A DNA stretch of 64,000 nucleotides from Symbiodinium natans (Eukaryota; Sar; Dinophyceae; Suessiales; Symbiodiniaceae). This document shows positions 10,834-22,416 of this stretch, one piece after another. Both the position numbers and the translations under genes were made by a program. The number at the start of each line of letters is the position of its first letter. Positions within the stretch are counted from its first letter, which is position 1. Location of the stretch: the NCBI GenBank assembly GCA_905221605.1, contig CAJNDS010002398.1, positions 84,501 through 148,500 of the forward strand, given 5' to 3'. The notes under the pieces are model-generated. The model ran no database searches. It saw nothing but the letters and a program-made list of their open reading frames with translations, and was not told the DNA's origin.

Positions 10834-13673
10834 TCACTTCCTGGATCTGCTGCTGCTAGCTGGCTCTGGGGCTTCAGCTTCGCCGTCCCCTGAGATGCTG
10901 CCCCACTCTCTCATCAAAAATGTCACTCTCTCAGGCATGTCTACGTCGTTGTGTTCTTTGTGCTGCTGCCAGTTCCATTCTAAGCACGCCCTTGCTGCCT
11001 CAGTTGGCCCCGCAGCTGTCCAGCTGAAGACTTCTGCTTGGCCTGGGCTCCAGCGATCTTGAATGTGGTTCGCCATCGGCCATTCTTCACATCGGAAAAT
11101 ACAGCCGTGCAGCTCGGGAGGTGTTCTCGGAGCTTCGCATCGGCGACCGAACTCAGGCCGGCATACATCCGGGCTTTCTTGGGACCCTGGCTTTCGGCAG
11201 CAGGTTGGTTTCCTCGCTTCTTTGGATTTGCTTTCGCTTGGGCCCCGCCCTGTGGCAAGCCAGGACTTCTGCGGGCTTCTTGCTCTTCTTTTCTCTTTTG
11301 CTCTGCTGCTTCTCGGGCTTTTTGCTCTTCTTGTTTCTTTCGTTCTGCCGATTCTCTGGCTTTTCGTTCCAGCACAGCCTTTCTGGCCACTTCCACTGGT
11401 ATCTGGTCGTAGCTGCTGTGGAAGCTCGCTTTGGCGATCTCGGCGAGACTTGCGACCGGCCTCGACTTTCGCTCGAGCCCTTTCACTCGAGCCCTTTCAA
11501 GATTTTTTGCTTCTCTTGCTGTCTCATCGTGTCTTCCATTGCAAGAGCAAGCTCTTCTGTCATGCCTTCCACCCCCCCTTCATCTGCCTCGTTTCTGAAC
11601 TTCACTCTGTCCAGCACCTCGTGTTCTTGCAGACTGGGGTCCAGGTTGACCATAAGATGAACCGCTGTTGCAACCTCTTGATCATCTGCGTTCGGCGGTG
11701 CTTCCTCGTACCCGAGATGCTGCGCCAGCTGCTTGAGCAAACCCTCGCCCAATTGCAGCAAGAGTTTTTGAAGGCCTGGCTTGAGCTGCAGGCCCGACCT
11801 ATCCGAGCGACACCCTTGAACTGGAACCAGCACAGAAAGCTCTTGCACGAAGCATCCTTCCAGAGAAAACAAGAAGCCCCAGGTCAGCTGGGAAATTGAA
11901 TTGTCGAATTCGAGGTTGCCACTGAAGGGTCTGGTTGTCAAAGGCCAAAGCAGGCATCCCTGTGTGGATAGGTCCTCAGGACCGGTACAGGAAGACAATC
12001 CCAGGAGGCAGCAAACCCGACATCCATGCTTTCTCGGCGAGCTCCCACTGCTGGCCTCTCTTGTTCAGGTGCACCAGCAAGGCCAGCCGACAGAAAATTC
12101 GCTGTTCGCTCTCTGGTGTGAACGCCGGCCATGTCTGAGTTCCAGTCACACCCTGCACGAACTCAAAATCTGCTTGTTCTTCTGGCGTCTTCTGACGAGT
12201 GCGATCTGCATGAGGTCGGCACATACCCTCGATGTCGAAGTCTGCAGGCACATTGTACTGCTTTCGGGCTTTGACCTCCTGTCTTTCGTAGGCCTTCAAG
12301 ACCTCGTGTTGGCTCACACAGTGCCAGGTTTCTCCCAAGGGCAACGTTTTAGCATTGTTGCTCCTATCCTCATGCTGTCTTTGGAATTTGTTCGCATCCT
12401 CCACGAGCTTGCTGTTCAAAAGACCACCCCAGACCTTTCGCAACAAACTGTCCAACCCCTCGGGCACTTCTCGAAAATTCGCTTGAGCAAGCCAGTGGAA
12501 AACGTGCTTTATCCAGACTTCCTCGCACATGCTGTGCTGTAGGAGGGCCTGGGCAGCATGGGACCCATTCTCTTTTACTGCCAGCACAGCACCGAAGAGA
12601 TCCCGAGGCCACTGCAAGCTGAAACACACTTTCTCCTCAGTCTCTCCCAGCAAGCCGGCAGAGGCTCCTGGGCCCCAGGTGTGCCACAGGTTGCTTCCAG
12701 CCCGAAAATTGAAGATGCTCAAAGTCAACTTCCACAATTTCGTCGCCATGGCTAGGTCCCAGTCCACCTCTCCTGGCTGGCAGTCTTTGTCGCAGGCCAT
12801 ACAAAGCCCGATCCTGTCCAGTGCATGGGTGTCCGTCAGGAGCTGCAGATGTGATTTCGCTGTGTCCAGCCACCCTCCATGCGCCCAGGAAACCAAGTAC
12901 TCCAGGGTCTTCCCGGAACCTCGCATTTCCTGCAGCATTTTTGATGCTGCTGCCGACTCGGGCTCCAGAACAGCAGCGATGATTCTGCTCTCGCTTTTGA
13001 TGCAGTCGTCGTTCATGTACTTGGTCATGGCATGCAAGGAGTTTACAGCCCGACTCCGAAGCTGCTCCAACTTCTCCTTTGCTTGCCGCTTGGCCTTGCT
13101 TCGACTGAGGCCCTCGTCGGCCTCCTTGTCGACTGTACCATCGGGACACCACAGCCGATCGGCGAATTGCACCCAACCCTGCACCATGCAAGTCGCAGTC
13201 ATGACGAAGGCTTGGCTGGACCAATGTGAGTCGATGAGACGATGAGCACTGGCGATGCTGTTGAACTTAGCGGTGGCTGCAACCGGCCCTTTGCTCGTCA
13301 AGAATTGTTGGCTTCGCAGCGTCTTCAAGAAGTGGTCGCGGCCCGTCTGGCTGTCCTCTAGCAAGAAACCACGATCCTTGAGTATGTCCGGCCAGAACTT
13401 GAGTAGAAGCGGGTCGTTCCGGGGCATGTCTCTCAGCTGATGCGCTGTCTCTTGCAGCATGCGAAACCATCCTCCTTTCAGCCAGGGTCCGTACTTAATG
13501 TTGTACAGGGACAAGTTCATGCAGACTCGTCGCAACAAGCCTGCATCAGCCATGGATAGGAGGACATCGTTCTGTCGTCGATGCATTGGGTCATAGATGT
13601 GCAGAAGACCGAGGCCCTTCTTATGCTTCAAAAAATTGCGGGCGGTTTTCAAGGCCGCCAAATGAGCCAACAT
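10834..13673 (-). pseudogene. decayed long gene, about 930 codons, unknown family
   Basis: Protein-like sequence runs leftward through four consecutive frames. First is a 565-residue frame (11976-13673) ending at a TGA. The same frame stays open past that TGA to about 11799. The coding signal then moves to the frame of 11483-11800, then to 10980-11486, and finally to 10834-11076. The 11483/11486 break is explained exactly by a 14-bp tandem duplication (11472-11499): with one copy the two frames join as KILKGLERKSRPV. The third piece is a charged coiled coil (KKQEEQKAREAAEQKRKEEQ) and the last has a Trp-rich motif (ACLEWNWQQHKEH). The first residues (MLAHLAALKTARNF) lie inside the neighbouring satellite, so the true start is missing. 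I recognise no domain; a retired transposon gene is one possibility. Confidence 0.6.
11472..11499 (-). repeat. 14-bp tandem duplication causing a frameshift
   Basis: CTCGAGCCCTTTCA occurs at 11472-11485 and again at 11486-11499 with no mismatch. Because 14 is not a multiple of three, it shifts the reading frame of the overlapping decayed gene. Confidence 0.9.
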
Positions 13674-15560
13674 CCCTATGTTTTGGCCTTAGGTTTAGGG
13701 TTTGTGAAAGCAAAAAACTGTCAAAAATCACTAAAAATTGCCATTTGGGTGGTTTCCAAGGCCGCCAAACTAGCAAAAATCCCTGTGTTTTGGCCCTAGG
13801 TTGAGGGTTTGTGAAGGCCAAGAATTATCAAAAATCACTAAAAAATGTCATTTGGGCGGTTTCCAGGGCCGCCAAACTAGCCAAAATCCCTATGTTTTGG
13901 TCGTAGATTGAGGGTTTTTTGTGACAGCAAAAATGATCAAAAAGCACTAAAAAATTGTCATTTGTGTGGTTTCCACAGCCTCCAAACTCGCCAATGTCGC
14001 GAAAATATCCGCAAACATATCCACCCTGTAACACCGGGCGTCGCGCATCAGACCATTGGATGGGAACTTTGAAGACGCAAAATACCCAGACACCGGGCGT
14101 CGCGAAAATATCTACCCTGTAACACCGGGCGTCGCGAAAATATCTACGAAAATATCCACCCTGTCACACCGGGCGTCGCGCGCCAGGCCATTGGATGGGG
14201 ACTTTGAAGGCGTACAATTCCAAGAAATCACCAACACCTACCCTGTAACACCGGGCGTCGCGAAAATGTCTACATAGAAATTGTATAGGGTTCGTGTCCG
14301 GAGTTTTGTACGTTGTTTTGCTTTTGCCTGAATTTTTGCTGAAAACACCTGCTTTTTCAGCATTTTTTCAACCCCTCGAAAAGGGTTGGGGGGGGGAAAT
14401 TGCCCAAAATCACAAAAAATGCCATCTGGGTGGTTTCCAAGGCCGCCAAACTAGCCAAAATCCCTATGTTTTGGTGCTAGATTAGGGTTTGTGAAAGCCA
14501 AGAATTGCAAAAAATAACTAAAATTGCAATTTGGAGAGTTTTCAAGGCTGCCAAATGAGCCCAAATCCCTATGTTTTGGCCTTAGGTTGAGGATTTGTGA
14601 ACGCCAAAATGGTCTAAAATCACTAAAAATTGCCATTTCGGTGGTTTCCAAAGTCGCCAAATTAGCCAAAATTCATATGTTTTGGCTCTAGATTGAGGGT
14701 TTGTGAAGGCCAAAAATTGCACAAAATCACAAAACAACACCATTTGGGTCCCCGGCCGCCAAACTAGCCGAAATCCCTATGTTTTGGCCCTGGCTTGAGG
14801 GTTTGTGAAAGCCAAAAATGGTCAAAAAGCAAAAAAAATTCCATTTGGGCGGTTTTCAAGGCCGCCAAATGAGCCAAAATCCTTATGTTTTGCCCTAAGT
14901 TGAGGCTTTTTGAAGGCCAAAAATGAGCAAAAATCACTAAAAAAAAACCATTTGGGTGGTTTCCAGGGCCGCCAAACTAGCCAAAATCCCTATGTTTTGG
15001 CGAAAGCAATACATGATCAACAATCACTAAACATTGGAATTTGGGTGGTTTCCAAGGCCGCCAAACTAGCCAAAATCCCTATGTTTTGGCCGTAGATTGA
15101 GGGTTTGTGAAAGCAATACATGATCAACAATCACTAAAAATTGTCATTTGTGTGGTTTCCACAGCCTCCAAACGCGCCAATGTCGCGGAAATATCCGCAA
15201 ACATATCCACCCTGTAACACCGGGCGTCGCGAATATATCTACCCTGTCACACCGGGCATCGCGAAAATATCTACCCTGTTACACCAGGCGTCGCGAAAAT
15301 ATCTGCCCTGTCACAGCGGGCGTCGCGCATTAGGCCATTGGATAGAGTCGGATAGAGACTTTGAAGGCGCAAAATACCAAGAGATCACAGATACATACCC
15401 TGTAACACCGGGCGTCGCGAAAATATCTACGAAAATATCCACCCTGCAACACCGGGCGTCGCGCATCAGGCCATTGGATGGGGACTTTGAAGGCGTAAAA
15501 TTCCCAGAAATCACCAACACTTACCCTGTGACACCGGGCGTCGCGCATCTGGCTTTTTTT
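13640..15560. repeat. composite satellite array, 1187-bp higher-order period
   Basis: Two repeat types alternate. Type A is a unit of roughly 110-120 bp containing GGCCGCCAAACTAGCCAAAA, then CCCTATGTTTTGG, then GAGGGTTTGTGAA; about ten diverged copies lie at 13640-13960 and 14410-15150. Type B is a short unit carrying ACACCGGGCGTCGCG, in clusters at 14010-14280 and 15190-15550. The A-to-B junction (TGTGGTTTCCACAGCC) recurs at 13964 and 15151, giving a higher-order spacing of 1187 bp. A 300-bp spacer at 14281-14410 has a small poly-G tract. Short frames in it are not genes. Confidence 0.85.
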
Positions 15561-15599
15561 TTTCTCTAATTTCTCCCCATTGAGGCCAACCGGGGGTTT

Positions 15600-18062
15600 C
15601 AGTAGTTTGAATAGTTTGAATAGTTTGAATAGTTTGAATAGTTTGAATAGTTTGAATAGATTGAATAGATTGAATAGTTTGAATAGTTTGGGGCCCCAGG
15701 CCGGGCCCCCAAACTATTCAAACTATTCAAACTGTTCAAACCCCTCCCCTCTCCTCCCAGGGACCCCCTAATCTATTCAAACTATTCAACTATTCTAATC
15801 CCCCCCCCCCTTCTCCTCCCAGGGACCCCCCAAAACTATTCAAACTATTCAAACTATTCAAACTATTCGAACTATTCAAACTATTCAAACTATTCAAACC
15901 CCCGGGTTTGAATAGTTTGAATAGTTTGAATAGTTTGAATAGTTTGAATAGTTTAGGCCCCAGGCCGGACCCCCAAACTATTCAAAACCCCCCCCCCTCT
16001 TCCCGGGGACCCCCCAAAACTATTCAAACTATTCAAACCCCCAGGGATTGAACAGTTTGAATAGTTTGGATAATTTAGGGCCCCAGGCCGGACCCTCCAA
16101 ACTATTCAAACTATTCAATCTATTCAAACCCCCAGGGTTTGAATAGTTTGAATAGTTTGAATAGTTTGAATAGTTTGAATAGTTTGAATAGTTTGAATAG
16201 TTTGAATAGTTTGAATAGTTTGAATAGTTTGAATAGTTTGAATAGTTTGAATAGTTTGAATAGTTTGATTAAGTTTAGGGCCCCAGGCCGGACCCCCCCC
16301 CAGGGTTTGAATAGTTTGAATAGTTTAGGGCCCCAGTTCGGACCCCCAAACTATTCAAACTATTCAAACCCCCCCCCTCCTCTCCTCCCAGGGACCCCCC
16401 AAAACTATTCAAACTATTCAAACTATTCAAACTATTCAAACTATTCAAACTATTCAAACTATTCAAACTATTCAAACTATTCAAACTGTTCAAACTATTC
16501 AAACTATTCAAACCCCCAGGGTTTGAATAGTTTGAATAGTTTGAATAGTTTAGGGCCCCAGGCCGGACCCCCAAACTATTCAAACTATTCAAATACAACC
16601 CCCCCCCAACTCCTCTCCTCCCAGGGACCCCCCAAAACTATTCAAACTATTCAAACTATTCAACCTATTCAAACTATTCAAACTATTCAAACTATTCAAA
16701 CTATTCAAACTATTCAAACCCCCAGGGTTTGAATAGTTTGAATAGTTTGGATAGTTTAGGGCCCCAGTTCGGACCCCCAAACTATTCAAACTATTCAACC
16801 CCCCCCCCCCTCCTCTCCTCCCAGGGACCCCCCAAAACTATTCAAACTATTCAAACTATTCAAACTATTCAAACTATTCAAACTATTCAAACTATTCAAA
16901 CTATTCAAACTATTCAAACTATTCAAACCCCCGGGTTTGAATAGCTTGAATAGTTTGAATAGTTTGAATAGTTTGAATAGTTTGAATAGTTTGAATAGTT
17001 TGATTAAGTTTAGGGCCCCAGGCCGGACCCCCCCCCAGGGTTTGAATAGTTTGAATAGTTTAGGGCCCCAGTTCGGACCCCCAAACTATTCAAACTATTC
17101 AAACCCCCCCCCTCCTCTCCTCCCAGGGACCCCCCAAAACTATTCAAACTATTCAAACTATTCAAAACTATTCAAACTATTCAAACTATTCAAACTATTC
17201 AAACTATTCAAACTATTCAAACTATTCAAACATTCAAACTATTCAAACTATTCAAACTATTCAAACTATCAAACTATTCAAACTATTCAAACCCCAAGGG
17301 TTTGAATAGTTTGAATAGTTTGAATAGTTAGGGCCCCAGGCCGGACCCCCAACTATTCAAACTATTCAACCCCCCCCCCCCCCTCCTCTCCTCCCAGGGA
17401 CCCCCCAAAACTATTCAAACTATTCAAACTATTCAAACTATTCAAACTATTCAAACTATTCAAACTATTCAAACTATTCAAACCCCCAGGGTTTGAATAG
17501 TTTGAATAGTTTGGATAGTTTAGGGCCCCAGTTCGGACCCCCAAACTATTCAAACTATTCAAACCCCCCCCCCTCCTCTCCTCCCAGGGACCCCCCAAAA
17601 CTATTAAAAACTATCCAAACTATTCAAACTATTCAAACCCCCAGGGTTTGAATAGTTTGAATAGTTTGGATAGTTTAGGGCCCCAGGCCGGACCCTCCAA
17701 ACTATTCAAACTATTCAAACTATTCAAACCCCTAGGGTTTGAATAGTTTGAATAGTTTGAATAGTTTGAATAGTTTGAATAGTTTGAATAGTTTGAATAG
17801 TTTGAATAGTTTGAATAGTTTAGGGCCCCAGGCCGGACCCCCCCCCCCAGGGTTTGAATAGTTTGAATAGTTTAGGGCCCCAGTTCGGACCCCCAAACTA
17901 TTCAAACTATTCAACCCCCCCCCCCCCCCCCTCCTCTCCTCCCAGGGACCCCCCAAAACTATTCAAACTAGTCAAACTATTCAAACCACCAGGGTTTGAA
18001 TAGTTTGAATAGTTTAGGGCCCCAGGCGTGACCCCCCAAACTATTCAAACTATTCAAACCCC
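15600..18062. repeat. 9-bp TTTGAATAG satellite in alternating inverted blocks
   Basis: Blocks of (TTTGAATAG)n are followed by blocks of the reverse complement (AAACTATTC)n, so each pair can fold into a long hairpin. The turns are constant spacers: GGGCCCCAGGCCGGACCCCC or its variant GGGCCCCAGTTCGGACCCCC at one kind of turn, a C-rich CTCCTCTCCTCCCAGGGACC spacer between two same-facing blocks, and CCCCCAGGG at the other turn. Roughly fifteen spacer copies occur; block length varies from 1 to about 15 units. Frames reading NSLNSL or YSNYSN are products of the repeat. Confidence 0.95.
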
Positions 18063-19728
18063 ACTCCCCCCCCCCAACAAAAGGACGAATCATCACATTA
18101 TACACAAAGGTTCCTGCCTCATATATATATATATAACACGTGAGCAGAGACTGAGCAGGACAAAGAGTCGAAATAGATCACCGAACCCTAAAAAGCCCTC
18201 AACCCCAAAAGTCCTCTAATCACCAACCCTTAAAACCCATTAAACCCCGAAGCCCTAAACCTTTAGGTTAAAGCCCTGAAACGACGAACTCCCTAAAGAT
18301 CCTAAAGACTCGTCAACCCCGAAAGCCTAAAAGCCTTCCAACAACCCTGAACCCCAGCCAGCCCTCAAAAATCCCCAAAACTCAGGGCAAAAAAAGCCCA
18401 AAGCCTGAAAACCCTATGCTCTAAATGCCCTAGCCGCCCTATCCCTCAGCAGCCTCAACAGCAACACAGCGGGCGCATTCCACTCCACAGCTGTCTGATT
18501 TGCTTTCGGCTGGTGTTCCGATTTCGGCAATCTTTGGTTTCCGTACCAGGTCCTCCTTGTTTCCGGATGTCGTTTTCTTGCTTTCGGACTCCTTTCTCTG
18601 ATTCTGACACCCTTCACTCCATCTTAAGAATCTCTTGGCGTGACTTCTTGGGGCAATCCTGCCGCAAGCCTGCTGAGCGGCCATTGGGGAGGACACGTCG
18701 ACCACGTGCAGGATGAGGGTTGTCTGCAAAACAAGGCTGTCAGGGCGGGGCTGGCGAGCATGTGGCTGCTCAGATAACTCGCTTCCTCACACGAATCGTG
18801 ACCCCTAAACACTTAAGCCCCAACTTCCCCTAAATAGGGAAACCATCTTAAACCCTAAACCTCCCATCCCTGCCCCTCTCCGTGGCACCCTTGGCCTGGA
18901 CCACCTCCTCCAACGTGGCGCGGAATCCGGCTACAAGCTGCTCAGGTAGCCTCTAGTTTCCCAGGGAGAATTTGATTTTGGTATCTTCTCGCATCTTCTC
19001 GCATCTTCGCTCTTAGCTTCGGCCGCCGTCTCCTACAGAGCAAAGAGTTCGTGAACGAACCGCAAAGTTAAACTCATCGGGCCCTTTTTGTACTTCTCAT
19101 TCGATTAAGGAAGCCAGTGCTGTGCGTTCTCTCGGCTGGCCTCTGGATGAAGCCGACCTCAGTGACTCAGAAACAATGATGCGAGACACGATAACCCACA
19201 CAAACAGTCCGGTTTTGCGCTTGGGGGCACCTAGTGTGCGACGGCTGACTTGGGTCAAAGCTTGTCGTCGCAAGGACCAGAAAACTCCGCTACATTACAT
19301 TAACGGCAAGACATGATGTCCAAACGACTGCAACCCCAAGATTCTCTAAAGCTGACCAACAGCCAGCTGAGAGTTGCAAGGCCGCTCAAACAAAAACTCC
19401 AGATGCAATGCTCTCACACCTTGAGTGCTGGGCGGTATCGGCTAGCATGATTTGGCGGCCGCCTTCCACGGCAAACCACAAAAACAGAGGACACCAGCGT
19501 CCCCCCAAACACCGCGGAGCTTGGTTGTCTTTACACTCCGACTCCGGCCTGGGAGTGGCACAAGCTGCAAGTGAGAAGAAGACGCCGAGCCACTAAAGTC
19601 GCTAAACCTCCTCCCAAAGCCCAAGGCCCACTTAGCTTTTAGGCCTCGCCTGGTAAGGTCACAGAGCGGCGCGTGGGATCCAACGTCTCAAAGAGGCGAT
19701 CCTGGGACTGAGGACAATCCATTTTGGC
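18063..19728. other. no gene recognised; degenerate CCCTAAA words
   Basis: About 18180-18420 is rich in diverged CCCTAAA/CCCCGAA words. From 18440 to 19700 I see short frames on both strands but no domain and no convincing exon. Confidence 0.5.
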
Positions 19729-19778
19729 TTCAGGTACCTTCAGGTACCTTCAGGTACCTTCAGGTACCTTCAGGTGCT
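19729..19778 (+). repeat. 10-bp tandem repeat TTCAGGTACC
   Basis: Four perfect copies of TTCAGGTACC (19729-19768) and one partial copy follow a CCATTTTGGC word. Confidence 0.9.
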
Positions 19779-21640
19779 GTCTGCAAGGATTCCTACAAGA
19801 TTCTCCCCACCTCAGCTACCTCTAAACCCCGCCCTCATTGCCTTGAACCCGCAAGCAGGACCGCACCTTGGCCTTCACCTGCGCAGAGGCTCGCGGGTTC
19901 ACTCCACTTACCAGGAAGTTCCCTACAGGCTTACAGGGCATGTCCGGAGTAGGAACAGATCTGAAGCTAGATAGGATCGGCGGCTAGTACCATGCGGCAG
20001 GCGGCAAACACCAACGGAACAACACCATAGTCTGAACAGAACAAGCTGCACAGGACGACTGTTATCTGGCGGAACCATGCAGAAGAGCGGAGTGAAATTC
20101 CGCGATCGTGCTGAGCGGTTTCCTAGACTCTTCCTAAGAATTGTCCGATCGGTCTCCTCAGGAGGGCCATCTCCCCGTGCTCAAGAGCCAACATCGGAAG
20201 GCACCCCAATGGCCCCAATGGCCCACTTCACAGCTCTCTTTGCAGCCCAGCTGTGCCTCGACTTGCTGCGCCAGCGCATTCAAAAGCGTGGACCTGGGAG
20301 TAGCCAGGAGACTGGGTTTGGGATTCCCGGGCGTAGGGTTCTCTCGAATCTACGAATGGCCATCAGAGCTTCCTTGGAGCTCCCTATACCATACTCCACA
20401 CCAACCACCCGTAATCCTAAACTACACAACAATGTCCCCAAATAGGACCCCAGGTTTAACCTTTCTTTTGGAATGGGTAGAGTGACTCGTACACACACAG
20501 ACCCGGCAGCAACGCGGTGAACCAGGGAGCTCGCTTCCCCGCATTGGTGTACCCAACCTTCAGGCGCAGGATTTGGGGATAGCAGGTTTAGGTGGGGGGG
20601 GGGGGTTTGGGGCACAGGGATTGGGGCAAAATCAGGGTTCGGGCTTCAGGGCGACTAAACCCCACACTGAATCACTCAACTCATCCAAAATTAGGGCCAC
20701 TGGTCTCTGCCAGGTCACCAGGGAAACGATCGGCAAGCCAAGCTCCACGTGACCTCTGCCCACGTGAGCCATGCTCAAGCACTCCCTTTCATCAGGGTTG
20801 AGGGTTTAGAGTCACACGGTCACATGGGGACTACCGTTGGACTACTGCATCGTGCCCTCACCAAAACAGCTTGAAACAGTGGCCTACTCAAGTCACATCA
20901 TCGATACATACGCTCGGCCCCCCTTTGCTAAACCCTGAACCCTAAAAACCTCTGCAACACGAGAAACTTTAAATCGTGCCCGGGCTTCCCTACGCTCGCG
21001 CTGCTGGGCCCGGACTTTGCGGACCTCTGTTCCCGGGGTCGGCAGGAATGTGTCGGGTTTGGTTTAGGGTTTGAGGGTTCGAGGCTTAGGAGTTCTTAGG
21101 GCTTTTAGAGCTTTGGGGATTTTGAGGCTCAGGGTATTCGGCTGTTGGGTTTTTGGGTTTTGGCGTGCACATGTAGGGTTGAAATCTTGGGGCTTTTTGG
21201 GCAGGTTGCGGTCTGCTTCCCGAAACTCTCTCCCCTCACGGTTGCTGCAACACATGGCACGGGGCTTCGTGTGGCTTTAGGGCTCGCGTTGAAAGCACAT
21301 GATGACACAAGGCTTCTTTGTAGCTCCAACCGCTCCGACAAGCCAGGGCTTACTCTGAAGCCCCAAAACACCCATGGCTCCGAATCACCTGAAGTTTCCT
21401 CCACGATCGAATACTGAAGCCTGGTTGGACCGATACAGTGCCCCATGCCCAGAACCTGAACCAACGTGAGCCCACAACTTCGTGGCAGAATTTTGGCATC
21501 GCAGTGAACCTCCTCCAGCGCTTTCGTCGTCGCTGCGATCTTTTTCTTCATCAGTGTCCTGAGCGATGTTTACCCCAGCACCTCTGAAGAATGTTCCGCA
21601 GCCCTCGATGTCATCAGCAGATTAGGCACTTAGCCCGACC
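19779..21640. other. no confident gene
   Basis: A C/A-rich degenerate CCCTAAA patch lies near 20920-20950 and a TTTAGGG/GGGTTT-like patch at 21050-21180. The minus strand at about 21440-21560 is protein-like in two frames, but no border or family can be fixed. A 12-base G run lies at 20594-20605. Confidence 0.45.
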
Positions 21641-22416
21641 TCTCTAGGTCCCACCTGGGGCCTAATATGCCTAGTGCACCACGAAGCAGTGCCCATTCTC
21701 TGGCAGAAACTTCTGCGGCAATGGTCAGCTGCACAGCTGCATGCAAACCCCAGCTACCCACAGCTATCCGCGTTTCAATCTGTCCCAGCAAACGGCATGA
21801 TGGCTTTGTCGCTTCACATGTTGGCTGTCATGCGTCGGCTGGTCTATTCGCATGCACTTGCTGTCAGAATCTGTCATGGAATTGTCCGCGACTCATGGAA
21901 CGGTGCGGACATGTGCGGACTTTAAAGCGACTGACTGCTGTCTCTTCTTCCCATTTGGCTTTCATGAGGTTCTGTGACTCCAGTTCGATATCCAAGGACA
22001 TCCAAGGACTTGAAGAGGCAGCAGACTCAAACCGTGCCAGCCTGTGCCAGCTAATCCTCCGCATGAATTCACTACAGCTACACGTCTGGCTGCTTGGCAG
22101 GGCGAAGCATTCGAACTTTCTTTGGGCTGTCCGCGATCTCACGCACCCACAGCAGCGCAGCACGTGGCGGTGTCGGGGCGAAGCCCTGGGTGAAACCTTT
22201 GGGGTCTTTGGGTGTCAAAGGCTGTGTGGCTAGGGAGGGCACTGGGGCCCCTGGGGGTCCCCGATGCCCCTGGCGAGCGAACGATGCGAACGCCGACTGG
22301 ACGACAAGCACCATCAGGCACCACAGGCCTCGGCCCGTATGGCCCGTGGCCCTTCCCTGCTTTCCCTTCTTCTGCTCCAGAGTCCCCACACTTTTCTGAA
22401 CCGGAATCCTCGAAAC

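Noticed and set aside
9278-13245. Plus-strand frames opposite the minus-strand genes (for example 9278-9931, 11063-11899, 12529-13245)
   Set aside because: They lack protein-like composition and domains and mirror the real minus-strand coding.
14010-15550. CRISPR-like array (repeated ACACCGGGCGTCGCG words with spacers)
   Set aside because: Spacers are themselves repeats, units are diverged, no cas genes are present and the genome is eukaryotic. It is a minisatellite.
15600-18050. Long frames reading NSLNSL or YSNYSN as low-complexity proteins
   Set aside because: All are translations of the 9-bp satellite, whose unit length keeps every frame open on both strands.
19719-19735. Second spliced-leader relic (CCATTTTGGCTTCAGG)
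   Set aside because: It matches only 11 bases, has the wrong 3' end and leads into a 10-bp repeat; no gene follows.
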